Shown: in pieces, positions 1-5,926 of the stretch
Position numbering within the stretch: position 1 is the stretch's first letter
Layout of the letters: each line of letters opens with the position of its first letter
Assembly (NCBI GenBank): GCA_020057985.1
Contig: JAGVEU010000431.1
Location: 1 to 6,517 of the forward strand
DNA from: Calditrichota bacterium
GTDB lineage: Bacteria > Electryoneota > RPQS01
Length of the DNA stretch: 6,517 nucleotides
Direction of reading: 5' to 3'
Made by a program: the position numbers and the translations under genes
Notes under the pieces: model-generated
What the model was told of the DNA's origin: nothing
The model's database searches: none
The model's input: the letters and a program-made list of their open reading frames with translations, nothing else

Positions 1-6
1 ACATAG

Positions 7-693
7 GCAACCGTCGCCCTCAGTTTGATACTCGGCACAGGTTCTGTGGTTGTACTGTATCTACTCGCGAATGTTGCCTATGTCCTCATGTTGCCGGTGG
101 CCGGTGATCCCAATGCAACGGACGTTATAGGTCGCGGGATTCAATTCGCAACGGACGATCGAGTCGGTACGGCTGCTGCTTCCCTCATCTTCGGCGCTCC
201 CGCGGTTATCATCATGGCGTTGTTGATCATGATCTCAACTTTTGGCTGCAACAACGGAATGATCTTCACAGCCGCTCGTGTCTATTATGCGATGGCCAAG
301 GACGGACTGTTCTTCAAGGCAACCGGCAAACTGAACACGAAAGCCGTTCCCGGTGTGGCGCTTGTTTTTCAAGGAGTCTGGGCTTGTGTGCTCTGTCTGA
401 CCGGCAAATACGGTGATCTGCTTGACTATGTGATCTTTGCCGTTCTGATTTTCTACAGCCTCACGATTGTCGGGATCTTCATTTTGCGGAGGAAATGGCC
501 CAATGTGGAGCGTCCCTACCGTGCCTTTGGCTACCCTATCGTGCCCGCAATCTATGTTCTAATAGCGGCAGCCATCTGTATTGACCTGCTCATCTTCAAG
601 CCCACCTATACCTGGCCCGGCATGGTTATTGTCCTCCTCGGAATCCCCGTTTATTTCATTTGGAAGAGGCAATCCCTCCCGAAAGCGGAATAG
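7..693 (+). CDS. APC-superfamily amino-acid permease, C-terminal half (5' partial)
   Basis: Inner-membrane secondary transporter, probably for an amino acid or related compound; the substrate cannot be read from the sequence. Counting the TTG at 25 as residue 1, hydrophobic spans lie near residues 3-23, 50-72, 108-126, 132-154, 171-191 and 197-213, which fits the last six helices of a 12-helix APC carrier. The segment STFGCNNGMIFTAARVYYAM (71-90) followed by AKDGLFF, and the RPYRAFGYP motif (163-171) before the penultimate helix, are typical of the LAT/APC group. APC proteins usually have about 430-500 residues, so roughly the N-terminal half is missing. The TTG at 25 is not a credible start because it falls at the beginning of a helix. 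The same frame has a TAG at 4-6, so the frame is broken or misread at the window edge. The repeat-filled gap to the next gene suggests a separate transcript, although supplying an aromatic amino acid to the downstream pathway is conceivable. Confidence 0.85.
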   Translation, partial: ATVALSLILGTGSVVVLYLLANVAYVLMLPVAGDPNATDVIGRGIQFATDDRVGTAAASLIFGAPAVIIMALLIMISTFGCNNGMIFTAARVYYAMAKDGLFFKATGKLNTKAVPGVALVFQGVWACVLCLTGKYGDLLDYVIFAVLIFYSLTIVGIFILRRKWPNVERPYRAFGYPIVPAIYVLIAAAICIDLLIFKPTYTWPGMVIVLLGIPVYFIWKRQSLPKAE

Positions 694-841
694 CAGCTTG
701 ATAATGTCTTCACATCCGAGCCTGATCAGAAATTTCTATCCTTCTGATTTCAAAACGGTTGTTGCGGTCAGAAGCCACATGCGAGTTCTTTTGTGTTGAT
801 TTGTTCTCCTTAAAATTTCTTTCTTTTCGGTTGAACTTTTT
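694..841. other. AT-rich non-coding stretch after the permease
   Basis: I find no credible gene here; the short open frames lack a ribosome-binding site and recognisable composition. A weak hairpin, TCAGAA (726-731) against TTCTGA (about 740-745), follows the permease stop. T-rich runs continue to the terminator-like hairpin at 842. A promoter for the downstream lyase could lie here or in the following repeats, but no -35/-10 pair is convincing. Confidence 0.4.
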
Positions 842-880
842 CGCCCTTCTTGCGTTATTGCGATAGGGCGTTTCTTTTTG
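842..880 (+). terminator. Probable Rho-independent terminator downstream of the permease
   Basis: CGCCCT (842-847) pairs perfectly with AGGGCG (865-870) and is followed at once by TTTCTTTTT (871-879), the layout of an intrinsic terminator on the + strand. The 17-base loop is long and the stem is only 6 bp, so it is weaker than a textbook case. It lies about 150 bases after the permease stop and would separate permease transcription from the catabolic genes. Confidence 0.45.
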
Positions 881-894
881 TCCGAATAAGCCCC

Positions 895-1022
895 CTCCGC
901 CGAGCAGGGTCATCGGTGCGGAGACGCATTGCATTTTGAGACTCAGACCCTGCCGAAAGAACTCCGCCGAGCAGGGTCATCGGTACAGAGATACACTGCA
1001 TTTTGATACTCAGACCCTGCCG
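895..1022. repeat. Tandem pair of 61-bp palindromic intergenic elements
   Basis: Copy 1 spans 895-955 and copy 2 spans 962-1022, separated by 6 bases; 55 of 61 positions match by hand alignment. Each copy has arms GCAGGGTC and GACCCTGC (904-911/946-953 and 971-978/1013-1020) flanking a 34-base loop. All six differences (copy-1 positions 918, 920, 925, 926, 929, 940) lie in the loop and five are transitions, while the arms are identical. The right arm of copy 1 can also pair with the left arm of copy 2 across a 17-base loop, so alternative folds exist. The pair resembles a REP- or MITE-type element, but I do not recognise a named family. It ends 22 bases before the lyase ATG and therefore probably lies in its 5' untranslated region. 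Confidence 0.75.
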
Positions 1023-1044
1023 GAATCCGCAAACTGGAGATTTC

Positions 1045-1929
1045 ATGTTTCGTGGTTCGATTGCGCCAATAGTTACTCCCTTTCGCGAAGGCAAGCTTGA
1101 TGAGCGTGCCCTCGCAGATCTCATTGATTGGCAGATCAAGAGTGGCTCCCATGGCATTTCAGTAACCGGAACCACCGGCGAGCCAAGCTCTTTGTCTTTT
1201 GAAGAACGCAAGCGGGTAATTGAAGTCGCAAAGCAGGCGATCGCCGGGCGTGTACCCTTCATCCCCGGCACTGGTTCGAGCAATTACAATGAGACTGTCC
1301 AGTTGTCCAAATTCGCTCAGTCTTCTGGCGCAGATGCACTTCTGATTATCACTCCGTATTATTGCCGTCCCTCCCAAGAAGGGCTGTTTCAGCATTTCAA
1401 GAGTGTGGCTTCGCAAGTGGACATCCCGGTGATCCTCTACAACATTCCGGGTCGCACCGCGGTCAATCTTGAAGTGGATACGGTATCTCGATTGCGCGAA
1501 GCCTGTCCTAACATCATCGGCGTCAAGGAATCCAACAAGGATTTTGAGCACATCAACCGTCTGTTGCATCGCATGGGCCGCGACTTTCTTGTCTACTCCG
1601 GCATCGAGTTGCTCTGTTTTCCTGTTCTTGCTATCGGTAGAGCGGGTTACATCAGCGCCACGGGAAATCTCATGCCCGCTAAAGTTGCAGAGCTATATAA
1701 TCTCACGACAGCAGGTAAGTGGAATGAAGCTCGCGAACTTCACTATGAACTCCTGCCGCTGAACGATGCCATCTTCCTTGAGATCAATCCCGTTCCCGTC
1801 AAGACCGCTCTGGGCTGGATGGGAAAAATCTCCCCCGAAGTGAGATTACCGCTTGTGGCATTGAGTGAGCCGAATCAGGAGCGGCTGCGCAAAATCCTTC
1901 AGCAATATGATCTTGTTCACACGGCATAA
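1045..1929 (+). CDS. DapA/NAL-family class I aldolase; candidate HpaI substitute
   Basis: A 294-residue (beta/alpha)8-barrel lyase of the dihydrodipicolinate synthase/N-acetylneuraminate lyase family, of normal length. Visible family features are the GTTGE loop (42-46), Y105/Y106, Y132 in the YNIPGRT motif (132-138) with R137, and the Schiff-base lysine K161 in GVKES. These correspond to E. coli DapA T44/T45, Y133, R138 and K161. The ATG at 1045 is chosen because GGAG (1036-1039) lies 5 bases upstream; an in-frame TTG at 1003 falls inside the repeat and is rejected. Family members use pyruvate as donor, releasing or condensing it through the lysine imine. Next to hpaG-hpaE-hpaB-hpaC, the likely job is cleavage of 2,4-dihydroxyhept-2-ene-1,7-dioate to pyruvate and succinic semialdehyde, normally done by HpaI, an unrelated class II aldolase. 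That role is inferred from context. True DapA in lysine synthesis remains possible because the arginine that binds aspartate semialdehyde in DapA is kept. Confidence 0.88.
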   Translation: MFRGSIAPIVTPFREGKLDERALADLIDWQIKSGSHGISVTGTTGEPSSLSFEERKRVIEVAKQAIAGRVPFIPGTGSSNYNETVQLSKFAQSSGADALLIITPYYCRPSQEGLFQHFKSVASQVDIPVILYNIPGRTAVNLEVDTVSRLREACPNIIGVKESNKDFEHINRLLHRMGRDFLVYSGIELLCFPVLAIGRAGYISATGNLMPAKVAELYNLTTAGKWNEARELHYELLPLNDAIFLEINPVPVKTALGWMGKISPEVRLPLVALSEPNQERLRKILQQYDLVHTA

Positions 1930-1938
1930 GCCTTTAGT

Positions 1939-2075
1939 CTGTCATCCTGAACCCCTGTCTTTGGCTATCTCAGGGGTGAAGGATCACTAAAAGTTGGCTC
2001 AAATGAATTTGCAGACTCATGCTATCGCACTCCCAGTGATCCTTCACTTCGGAAGACCTACGTTCAGGATGACAG
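1939..2075. repeat. Nested palindromic intergenic element (MITE/REP-like)
   Basis: A 137-bp element with perfect 14-bp terminal inverted repeats, CTGTCATCCTGAAC (1939-1952) and GTTCAGGATGACAG (2062-2075). Inside is a second perfect 13-bp pair, GTGAAGGATCACT (1976-1988) and AGTGATCCTTCAC (2035-2047), with a 46-base loop. A small hairpin, ACCCCTG/CAGGGGT (1951-1957/1971-1977), decorates the left side and competes slightly with the outer arm. The TGTCATCCTGA...GAAGGATC wording resembles palindromic intergenic sequences I have seen in many environmental bacterial genomes. No transposase fits inside, so it would be non-autonomous. It starts 9 bases after the lyase stop and has no T-run, so it is not a standard terminator, though it could fold in RNA and affect mRNA 3'-end stability. 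Confidence 0.75.
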
Positions 2076-2122
2076 TGCATGGGCAAGAATCCAGTATGAA
2101 ATGACTGAACTAATATGACTTT

Positions 2123-2150
2123 TTTCAAGTTTCAAGTTTCAGGTTTCAGG
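2123..2150. repeat. Four-copy heptanucleotide tandem array before hpaG
   Basis: TTTCAAG occurs at 2123-2129 and 2130-2136, then TTTCAGG at 2137-2143 and 2144-2150, an uninterrupted 7-bp period. The last copy plus one G gives CAGGG (2147-2151), the only purine-rich stretch at a plausible ribosome-binding distance (7 bases) from the hpaG ATG. The array therefore appears to supply the weak Shine-Dalgarno sequence of hpaG. Confidence 0.8.
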
Positions 2151-2158
2151 GTTTCTTC

Positions 2159-2932
2159 ATGAAGCTTGCTCGCTGGGCGGCAGATGGACGTATCCTCCAA
2201 GGTTGCTACCTTGACAACAAACTGATCGCGACGGACGGAAAAGAATATGATGTGGAAAACATCATCATGCTGCCCCCCGTCACGTCATCTAAGATTATCG
2301 GCATCGCACTCAATTTCGCCGATCATGCGGCAGAACTAAGTCTCGCAAAACCCGAGCTTCCCGCGATCTTTCTTAAACCGACCACGTCACTGATTGGCCA
2401 TCGCGGCACCGTGCTCATGCCGCCGGGAAGTCAGTATATGCATTATGAGGTGGAACTGGTCGCGATCATCGGCCAGAAGTGCCGCAATGTGAAGGCGGAG
2501 CACGCGCTCGATTTCGTTGCTGGATACACCATTGGCAATGACGTTACCGTGCGAGATCATATCGGCAACTACTTCCGTCCGCCGCTCATCGGCAAAGGCT
2601 GGGATACTTTCGGCCCCTGCGGGCCGTGGATGGTTACTCCCGATGAGTTCGGCGATCCATCGAATGTCGAGATCCGTGCTTATGTCAACAATGAACTCCG
2701 TCAGCAGGGAAACACGCGCGACTTGATCTACTCACTGCCTGAGATGATCGAATACTGTTCCATGATAATGACTCTCGAACCGGGTGATCAAATCTGGACC
2801 GGGACACCAAAGGGCTTGTCGCATGTTTACCCCGGCGACGTTATGCGCATGGAAATTGATGGCATCGGAGCGCTGGAGAATCCCGTTGCTCTCGGGCCGA
2901 ATTTGGTTTGCAACATGCACAGGAACAAATGA
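2159..2932 (+). CDS. hpaG: FAH-family decarboxylase/isomerase of homoprotocatechuate pathway (HpaG-like)
   Basis: A 257-residue fumarylacetoacetate-hydrolase-fold enzyme. In the pathway, HpaG decarboxylates 5-oxopent-3-ene-1,2,5-tricarboxylate (OPET) to 2-hydroxyhepta-2,4-diene-1,7-dioate and is metal dependent. The FAH core is clear: IFLKPTTSLIGH (70-81), the metal ligands E97 and E99 in HYEVEL, D128 in IGNDVTVRD, the GKGWDTFGPCGPW loop (145-157), and MTLEPGDQIWTGTPKG near the C-terminus. E. coli HpaG is a fusion of two such domains (about 430 residues); this is a single-domain form. The start is ATG 2159 with CAGGG (2147-2151) upstream, formed by a heptad repeat. Its stop overlaps the hpaE start as ATGA. 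Other FAH-family activities (oxaloacetate decarboxylase, ureidoglycolate lyase, fumarylpyruvate hydrolase) share these motifs, so the assignment rests mainly on the adjoining hpaE, hpaB and hpaC. Confidence 0.85.
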   Translation: MKLARWAADGRILQGCYLDNKLIATDGKEYDVENIIMLPPVTSSKIIGIALNFADHAAELSLAKPELPAIFLKPTTSLIGHRGTVLMPPGSQYMHYEVELVAIIGQKCRNVKAEHALDFVAGYTIGNDVTVRDHIGNYFRPPLIGKGWDTFGPCGPWMVTPDEFGDPSNVEIRAYVNNELRQQGNTRDLIYSLPEMIEYCSMIMTLEPGDQIWTGTPKGLSHVYPGDVMRMEIDGIGALENPVALGPNLVCNMHRNK

Positions 2933-4431
2933 ACCACAACCTCAACCACTTCATCAACGGTAAGTTTGTCTCGTCGGTCGGCGGTGAAACCTTTGAGATT
3001 CTCACTCCGCTTACGAATGAGGTTATCGGGAACTGCGCCAGCGACCAACCTGCGGACGTGGATCGAGCGGTCAAGGCTGCACGTGCCGCCTTCGATAGTG
3101 GTATTTGGTCACGAATGCCTGTGGCTGACCGCGCGAAGAAAATCCGGCTGATTGGGGATCTGATTCTCGGCCACGCGAACGAAATTGCGAAACTGGAAAT
3201 TGAAGACACTGGCATTCCGCGTCGTCAGATCATGAAGGGAGCCATTCCCCGCGCCGCTGACAATTTCTATTTCTTCGCGGACCAACTGCTGCATCTGCAC
3301 GGCAAGGCTTATGCGGTGGACAACGAGTGGATCAACTATACCGTCTATCGTCCGATTGGAGTTGCGGGGCTGATTACTCCGTGGAATACGCCGTTCATGC
3401 TCGAAACATGGAAGGTTGCTCCCGCGCTGGCATCGGGAAACACCGTTGTCCTAAAGCCTGCCGAGTGGTCGCCGCTTTCAGCCAACAAACTCGCTGAGAT
3501 CATTCAGGAAGCTGATCTTCCGCCCGGTGTTTTCAATATCGTGCACGGCTTTGGCGAGAGTGCCGGTGCCCCGCTGGTGGCTCATCCCGAAGTGAATCTC
3601 ATTTCCTTCACTGGCGAGACGAGCACCGGTGTTGCCATTATCAAGAACGGCGCGGAGACCCTCAAGCGCTACAGCATGGAACTCGGTGGCAAGTCTCCAA
3701 ATATCATCTTTGCCGATGCCGATCTTGACCGCGCCCTCGATGGAGCGCTCTGGCAAGTATACAGCCTTAATGGTGAGCGTTGCACAGCAGCATCCCGCCT
3801 ACTCGTTGAAGAGACGATTCACGATAAGTTCGTTGAGCGATTGGCCGAGCGGGTGCGCAAGATCAGAGTGGGCGATCCCAACGATATGAACACAGAGGTC
3901 GGCCCGCTCATTCATCCCGAGCATTGGCAGAGAGTAAGAAGTTACATGGATATTGCCCGCGACGAAGGCGCAACCATTCTTGTCGGTGGCGACAAACCAG
4001 CGTTCGATTCATCGTTCATCGTTCATCGTTCATCGTTGGAAAAGGGCAACTACTTCTCCCCAACGCTTATCACTAACGTCCGCAACTCCATGCGCATTGC
4101 CCAAGAAGAAATCTTTGGCCCCGTGCTCGTGGTTATTCCCTTTAAGGACGAAGCCGAAGCCATTCACCTTGCCAACGACATCAAATACGGCCTCGCAGGG
4201 TACGTGTGGACCAGCAAGACCGCACGTGCTCATCGTGTGGCGGCCAATCTCGAATGCGGCATGGTCTGGATTAATTCCCATAATGTCCGCGATCTGCGCA
4301 CTCCGTTCGGCGGCAGCAAATGGAGCGGCATCGGCAGAGAAGGCGGCGAGCTTAGCTTCACCGAGTTCTACATGGACACAAAAATTATTCATGTGCCACT
4401 CGGCGAACATCATATTCCGAGAATCGGATAA
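2929..4431 (+). CDS. hpaE: 5-carboxymethyl-2-hydroxymuconate semialdehyde dehydrogenase
   Basis: A 500-residue cytosolic NAD-dependent aldehyde dehydrogenase that oxidises the ring-cleavage semialdehyde (CHMS) to 5-carboxymethyl-2-hydroxymuconate. Catalytic and cofactor residues are in place: N153 (TPWNTPF), K176 (VLKPAE), general base E251 (MELGGKSP), nucleophile C285 (NGERCTA) and E394 (EEIFGPV). The C-terminal stretch NVRDLRTPFGG...GREGGE, and the ending with HHIPRIG, resemble E. coli HpaE as I remember it and set it apart from generic aldehyde dehydrogenases. The ATG at 2929 overlaps the hpaG TGA (ATGA), with AGGA at 2921-2924; an in-frame TTG at 2908 lies further inside hpaG and is less likely. 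Residues 361-369, in the loop before GNYF, are encoded by four TTCATCG heptads. This makes the loop about six residues longer than the remembered E. coli enzyme. The loop is naturally variable, so activity is probably kept. Confidence 0.95.
   Translation: MNHNLNHFINGKFVSSVGGETFEILTPLTNEVIGNCASDQPADVDRAVKAARAAFDSGIWSRMPVADRAKKIRLIGDLILGHANEIAKLEIEDTGIPRRQIMKGAIPRAADNFYFFADQLLHLHGKAYAVDNEWINYTVYRPIGVAGLITPWNTPFMLETWKVAPALASGNTVVLKPAEWSPLSANKLAEIIQEADLPPGVFNIVHGFGESAGAPLVAHPEVNLISFTGETSTGVAIIKNGAETLKRYSMELGGKSPNIIFADADLDRALDGALWQVYSLNGERCTAASRLLVEETIHDKFVERLAERVRKIRVGDPNDMNTEVGPLIHPEHWQRVRSYMDIARDEGATILVGGDKPAFDSSFIVHRSSLEKGNYFSPTLITNVRNSMRIAQEEIFGPVLVVIPFKDEAEAIHLANDIKYGLAGYVWTSKTARAHRVAANLECGMVWINSHNVRDLRTPFGGSKWSGIGREGGELSFTEFYMDTKIIHVPLGEHHIPRIG
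4008..4035. repeat. Four-copy TTCATCG heptad array inside hpaE
   Basis: Four perfect copies of TTCATCG sit at 4008-4014, 4015-4021, 4022-4028 and 4029-4035, preceded by the related CGTTCGA. They are translated in three frames in turn to give SSFIVHRSS (hpaE residues 361-369), a composition unlike the rest of the enzyme. Gain or loss of one or two copies would shift the hpaE frame before E394; a change of three would keep it. Confidence 0.9.
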
Positions 4432-4448
4432 TGAAGAGCATATTTGAA

Positions 4449-4475
4449 TTTTGGATTTTGGATTTTTCTAAGGAG
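4449..4475 (+). promoter_or_regulatory. hpaB leader: two TTTTGGA heptads and a strong ribosome-binding site
   Basis: The 49-base gap between hpaE and hpaB contains TTTTGGA at 4449-4455 and 4456-4462, flanked by the degenerate 7-mers ATTTGAA and TTTTTCT. It is followed by AGGAG (4471-4475), 5 bases before the hpaB ATG. The AT-rich repeats leave the site unstructured. No -35/-10 pair is convincing, so hpaB is probably read from the upstream transcript. Confidence 0.6.
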
Positions 4476-4480
4476 CCCAT

Positions 4481-5926
4481 ATGCCCGCCCGTAAAGGCAA
4501 AGATGTTATTACACGACTGAAACAGCAACCGCCCACGATCTATCATCGCGGTGAGCAAGTCAAGGATGTGACGACCCACCCCGCTTTCGCCGGTGGCGTG
4601 AGCAGTTTGTCCGGACTCTACGACCTGCAATGGCAGCACGAGAATGAAATGCTGTTCACTAATGAGCGCGGAGTCAAAGTCGGTCGCTCATTCATGATTC
4701 CGAAAACGAAAGAGGAACTGAAGAGCATCTCGCGGATGATGAAGCGGTGGTCGGATTCCACCTGTGGCATGATGGGGCGCTCCCCGGATTATCTGAATCG
4801 TTCGATCAGCGGTTACGCAGGCGGCGCGGCGTTTCTGGCAGAAGCTCGTGAGCTATTCGGTGAGAACGCAAGAAATCTGCACAAGTATCTGAGTGAGAAT
4901 GATCTGTGCATGACTCATACGCTGATCAATCCGCAAGCCAATCGCGCCGTCGGGCCATCACAGCAGGTTGATCCCTATTTAGCGGCTCGTGTCAAGGAAG
5001 AGACAGATGCCGGAATCGTGATTCGTGGTTGTCGAATGCTGGCCACTCTGCCCATCTCAGATGAGATCATGGTATTGCCGTCAACGCTTCTTTCCTCCAA
5101 ACCGGAAGATGCACCCTATGCTTTCGGGTTTGTAATTCCCAATAATACTCCGGGCTTGAAGTTTCAGTGCCGCGAGACTGTGGATTATGACCGCTCGCAC
5201 TATGATCATCCGCTCGGTTCGCGCTTTGAGGAACAGGATGCCGTCGTAATTTTCGACGATGTCTTTGTGCCGTGGGAGCGAGTGCTGCTCTATCGCGATG
5301 TGGAACGCTGCAACAAGGCCTATGCGGCAACCGGAGCAGTTGTTCACATGTCGCATCAGGTGTTGTGCAAGAATATCGCCAAGAGTGAGTTCATGCTCGG
5401 CCTTGCGTCGCTCATGGTGCATACCATCGGCGTCGAACAGTTCCAGCACATTCACGAAAAGATTGCTGAGATCTGGTGCATCACCGAGTCTATGAAAGCT
5501 TTCCTGCGCGCTGCTGAGGAAGATGCAGCCCTCGATCAATACGGAGTCATGCGACCGGCGTGGGATCCCTTGGATGCCGCCCGCAACATGTATCCGAAAG
5601 CATATCCGCGTCTGGTGCAGATCATTCAGCAGATTGGCGCGTCCGGTCTCGTTGCAATGCCCACCGAAGCCGACATCAACGGGCCGCTCAAGGAAGACAT
5701 TAAGAAGTTTTATCAAGCCGCGCGTGCCGATGCCTATGAGCGCATTCCGATTTTCCGGCTTGCCTGGGATGCCAGCATGTCCGCATTCGCTACTCGTCAA
5801 GCGCTGTATGAGAATTTCTTTTTCGGTGATCCAGTGCGCATGGCGGGGGCGCTTTTCATGAGCCACGATCGCACGGAGGTGATGGATCGAGTGCGGGAGT
5901 TTCTGAAGAAAGCGGTAGAAGAGTGA
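4481..5926 (+). CDS. hpaB: 4-hydroxyphenylacetate 3-monooxygenase, oxygenase component
   Basis: A 481-residue flavin-dependent monooxygenase with an acyl-CoA-dehydrogenase-like fold. It uses reduced FAD from HpaC and oxygen to ortho-hydroxylate 4-hydroxyphenylacetate to 3,4-dihydroxyphenylacetate. The family signature TCGMMGRSPDYLN (94-106) is present. R100 and Y104 match, even in numbering, the substrate-binding residues I recall for Thermus HpaB, and H146 in MTHTLINPQANR is the likely third. The IVIRGCRMLATLPISDE segment (about 174-190) and VFVPWERVLLYRD (about 259-271) are also typical of the family. The length fits the shorter Thermus-type HpaB rather than the roughly 520-residue enterobacterial form. 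The start is ATG 4481 with AGGAG 5 bases upstream. The stop overlaps the GTG of hpaC. Related enzymes hydroxylate chlorophenols or siderophore precursors, but the flanking hpaG, hpaE and hpaC favour 4-hydroxyphenylacetate. Confidence 0.94.
   Translation: MPARKGKDVITRLKQQPPTIYHRGEQVKDVTTHPAFAGGVSSLSGLYDLQWQHENEMLFTNERGVKVGRSFMIPKTKEELKSISRMMKRWSDSTCGMMGRSPDYLNRSISGYAGGAAFLAEARELFGENARNLHKYLSENDLCMTHTLINPQANRAVGPSQQVDPYLAARVKEETDAGIVIRGCRMLATLPISDEIMVLPSTLLSSKPEDAPYAFGFVIPNNTPGLKFQCRETVDYDRSHYDHPLGSRFEEQDAVVIFDDVFVPWERVLLYRDVERCNKAYAATGAVVHMSHQVLCKNIAKSEFMLGLASLMVHTIGVEQFQHIHEKIAEIWCITESMKAFLRAAEEDAALDQYGVMRPAWDPLDAARNMYPKAYPRLVQIIQQIGASGLVAMPTEADINGPLKEDIKKFYQAARADAYERIPIFRLAWDASMSAFATRQALYENFFFGDPVRMAGALFMSHDRTEVMDRVREFLKKAVEE

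Noticed and set aside
791..860. Possible promoters (TTGTGT with TAAAAT at 811-816; TTGAAC 831-836 with TTATTG 855-860)
   Set aside because: The first pair has only a 14-base spacer and the second has a poor -10 box and overlaps the terminator-like hairpin.
895..1022. Possible CRISPR array
   Set aside because: Only two 61-bp units 6 bases apart; there are no unique spacers of 30-40 bases and no cas genes.
1003..1044. N-terminal extension of the DapA-family protein from TTG 1003
   Set aside because: The extension is encoded by the intergenic repeat, whereas ATG 1045 has GGAG at proper spacing and gives the usual family N-terminus.
855..1283. 142-codon - strand frame through the 61-bp repeats into the lyase gene
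   Set aside because: It is made of translated palindromic repeat plus antisense lyase sequence, and its internal near-repeats simply reflect the DNA duplication.
1939..2075. Nested palindrome as a simple Rho-independent terminator
   Set aside because: No T-run follows either stem, and the genes on both sides plausibly serve the same pathway.
5081..5866. Open reading frame of 261 codons on the - strand, antisense to hpaB
   Set aside because: It lies entirely within hpaB, shows no recognisable domain, and mirrors the codon structure of the sense gene.
4481..5926. HpaB as a 4-hydroxybutyryl-CoA dehydratase
   Set aside because: That enzyme shares the fold but carries an iron-sulfur cluster; this protein has the aromatic-hydroxylase GRSPDY signature and sits with a flavin reductase.
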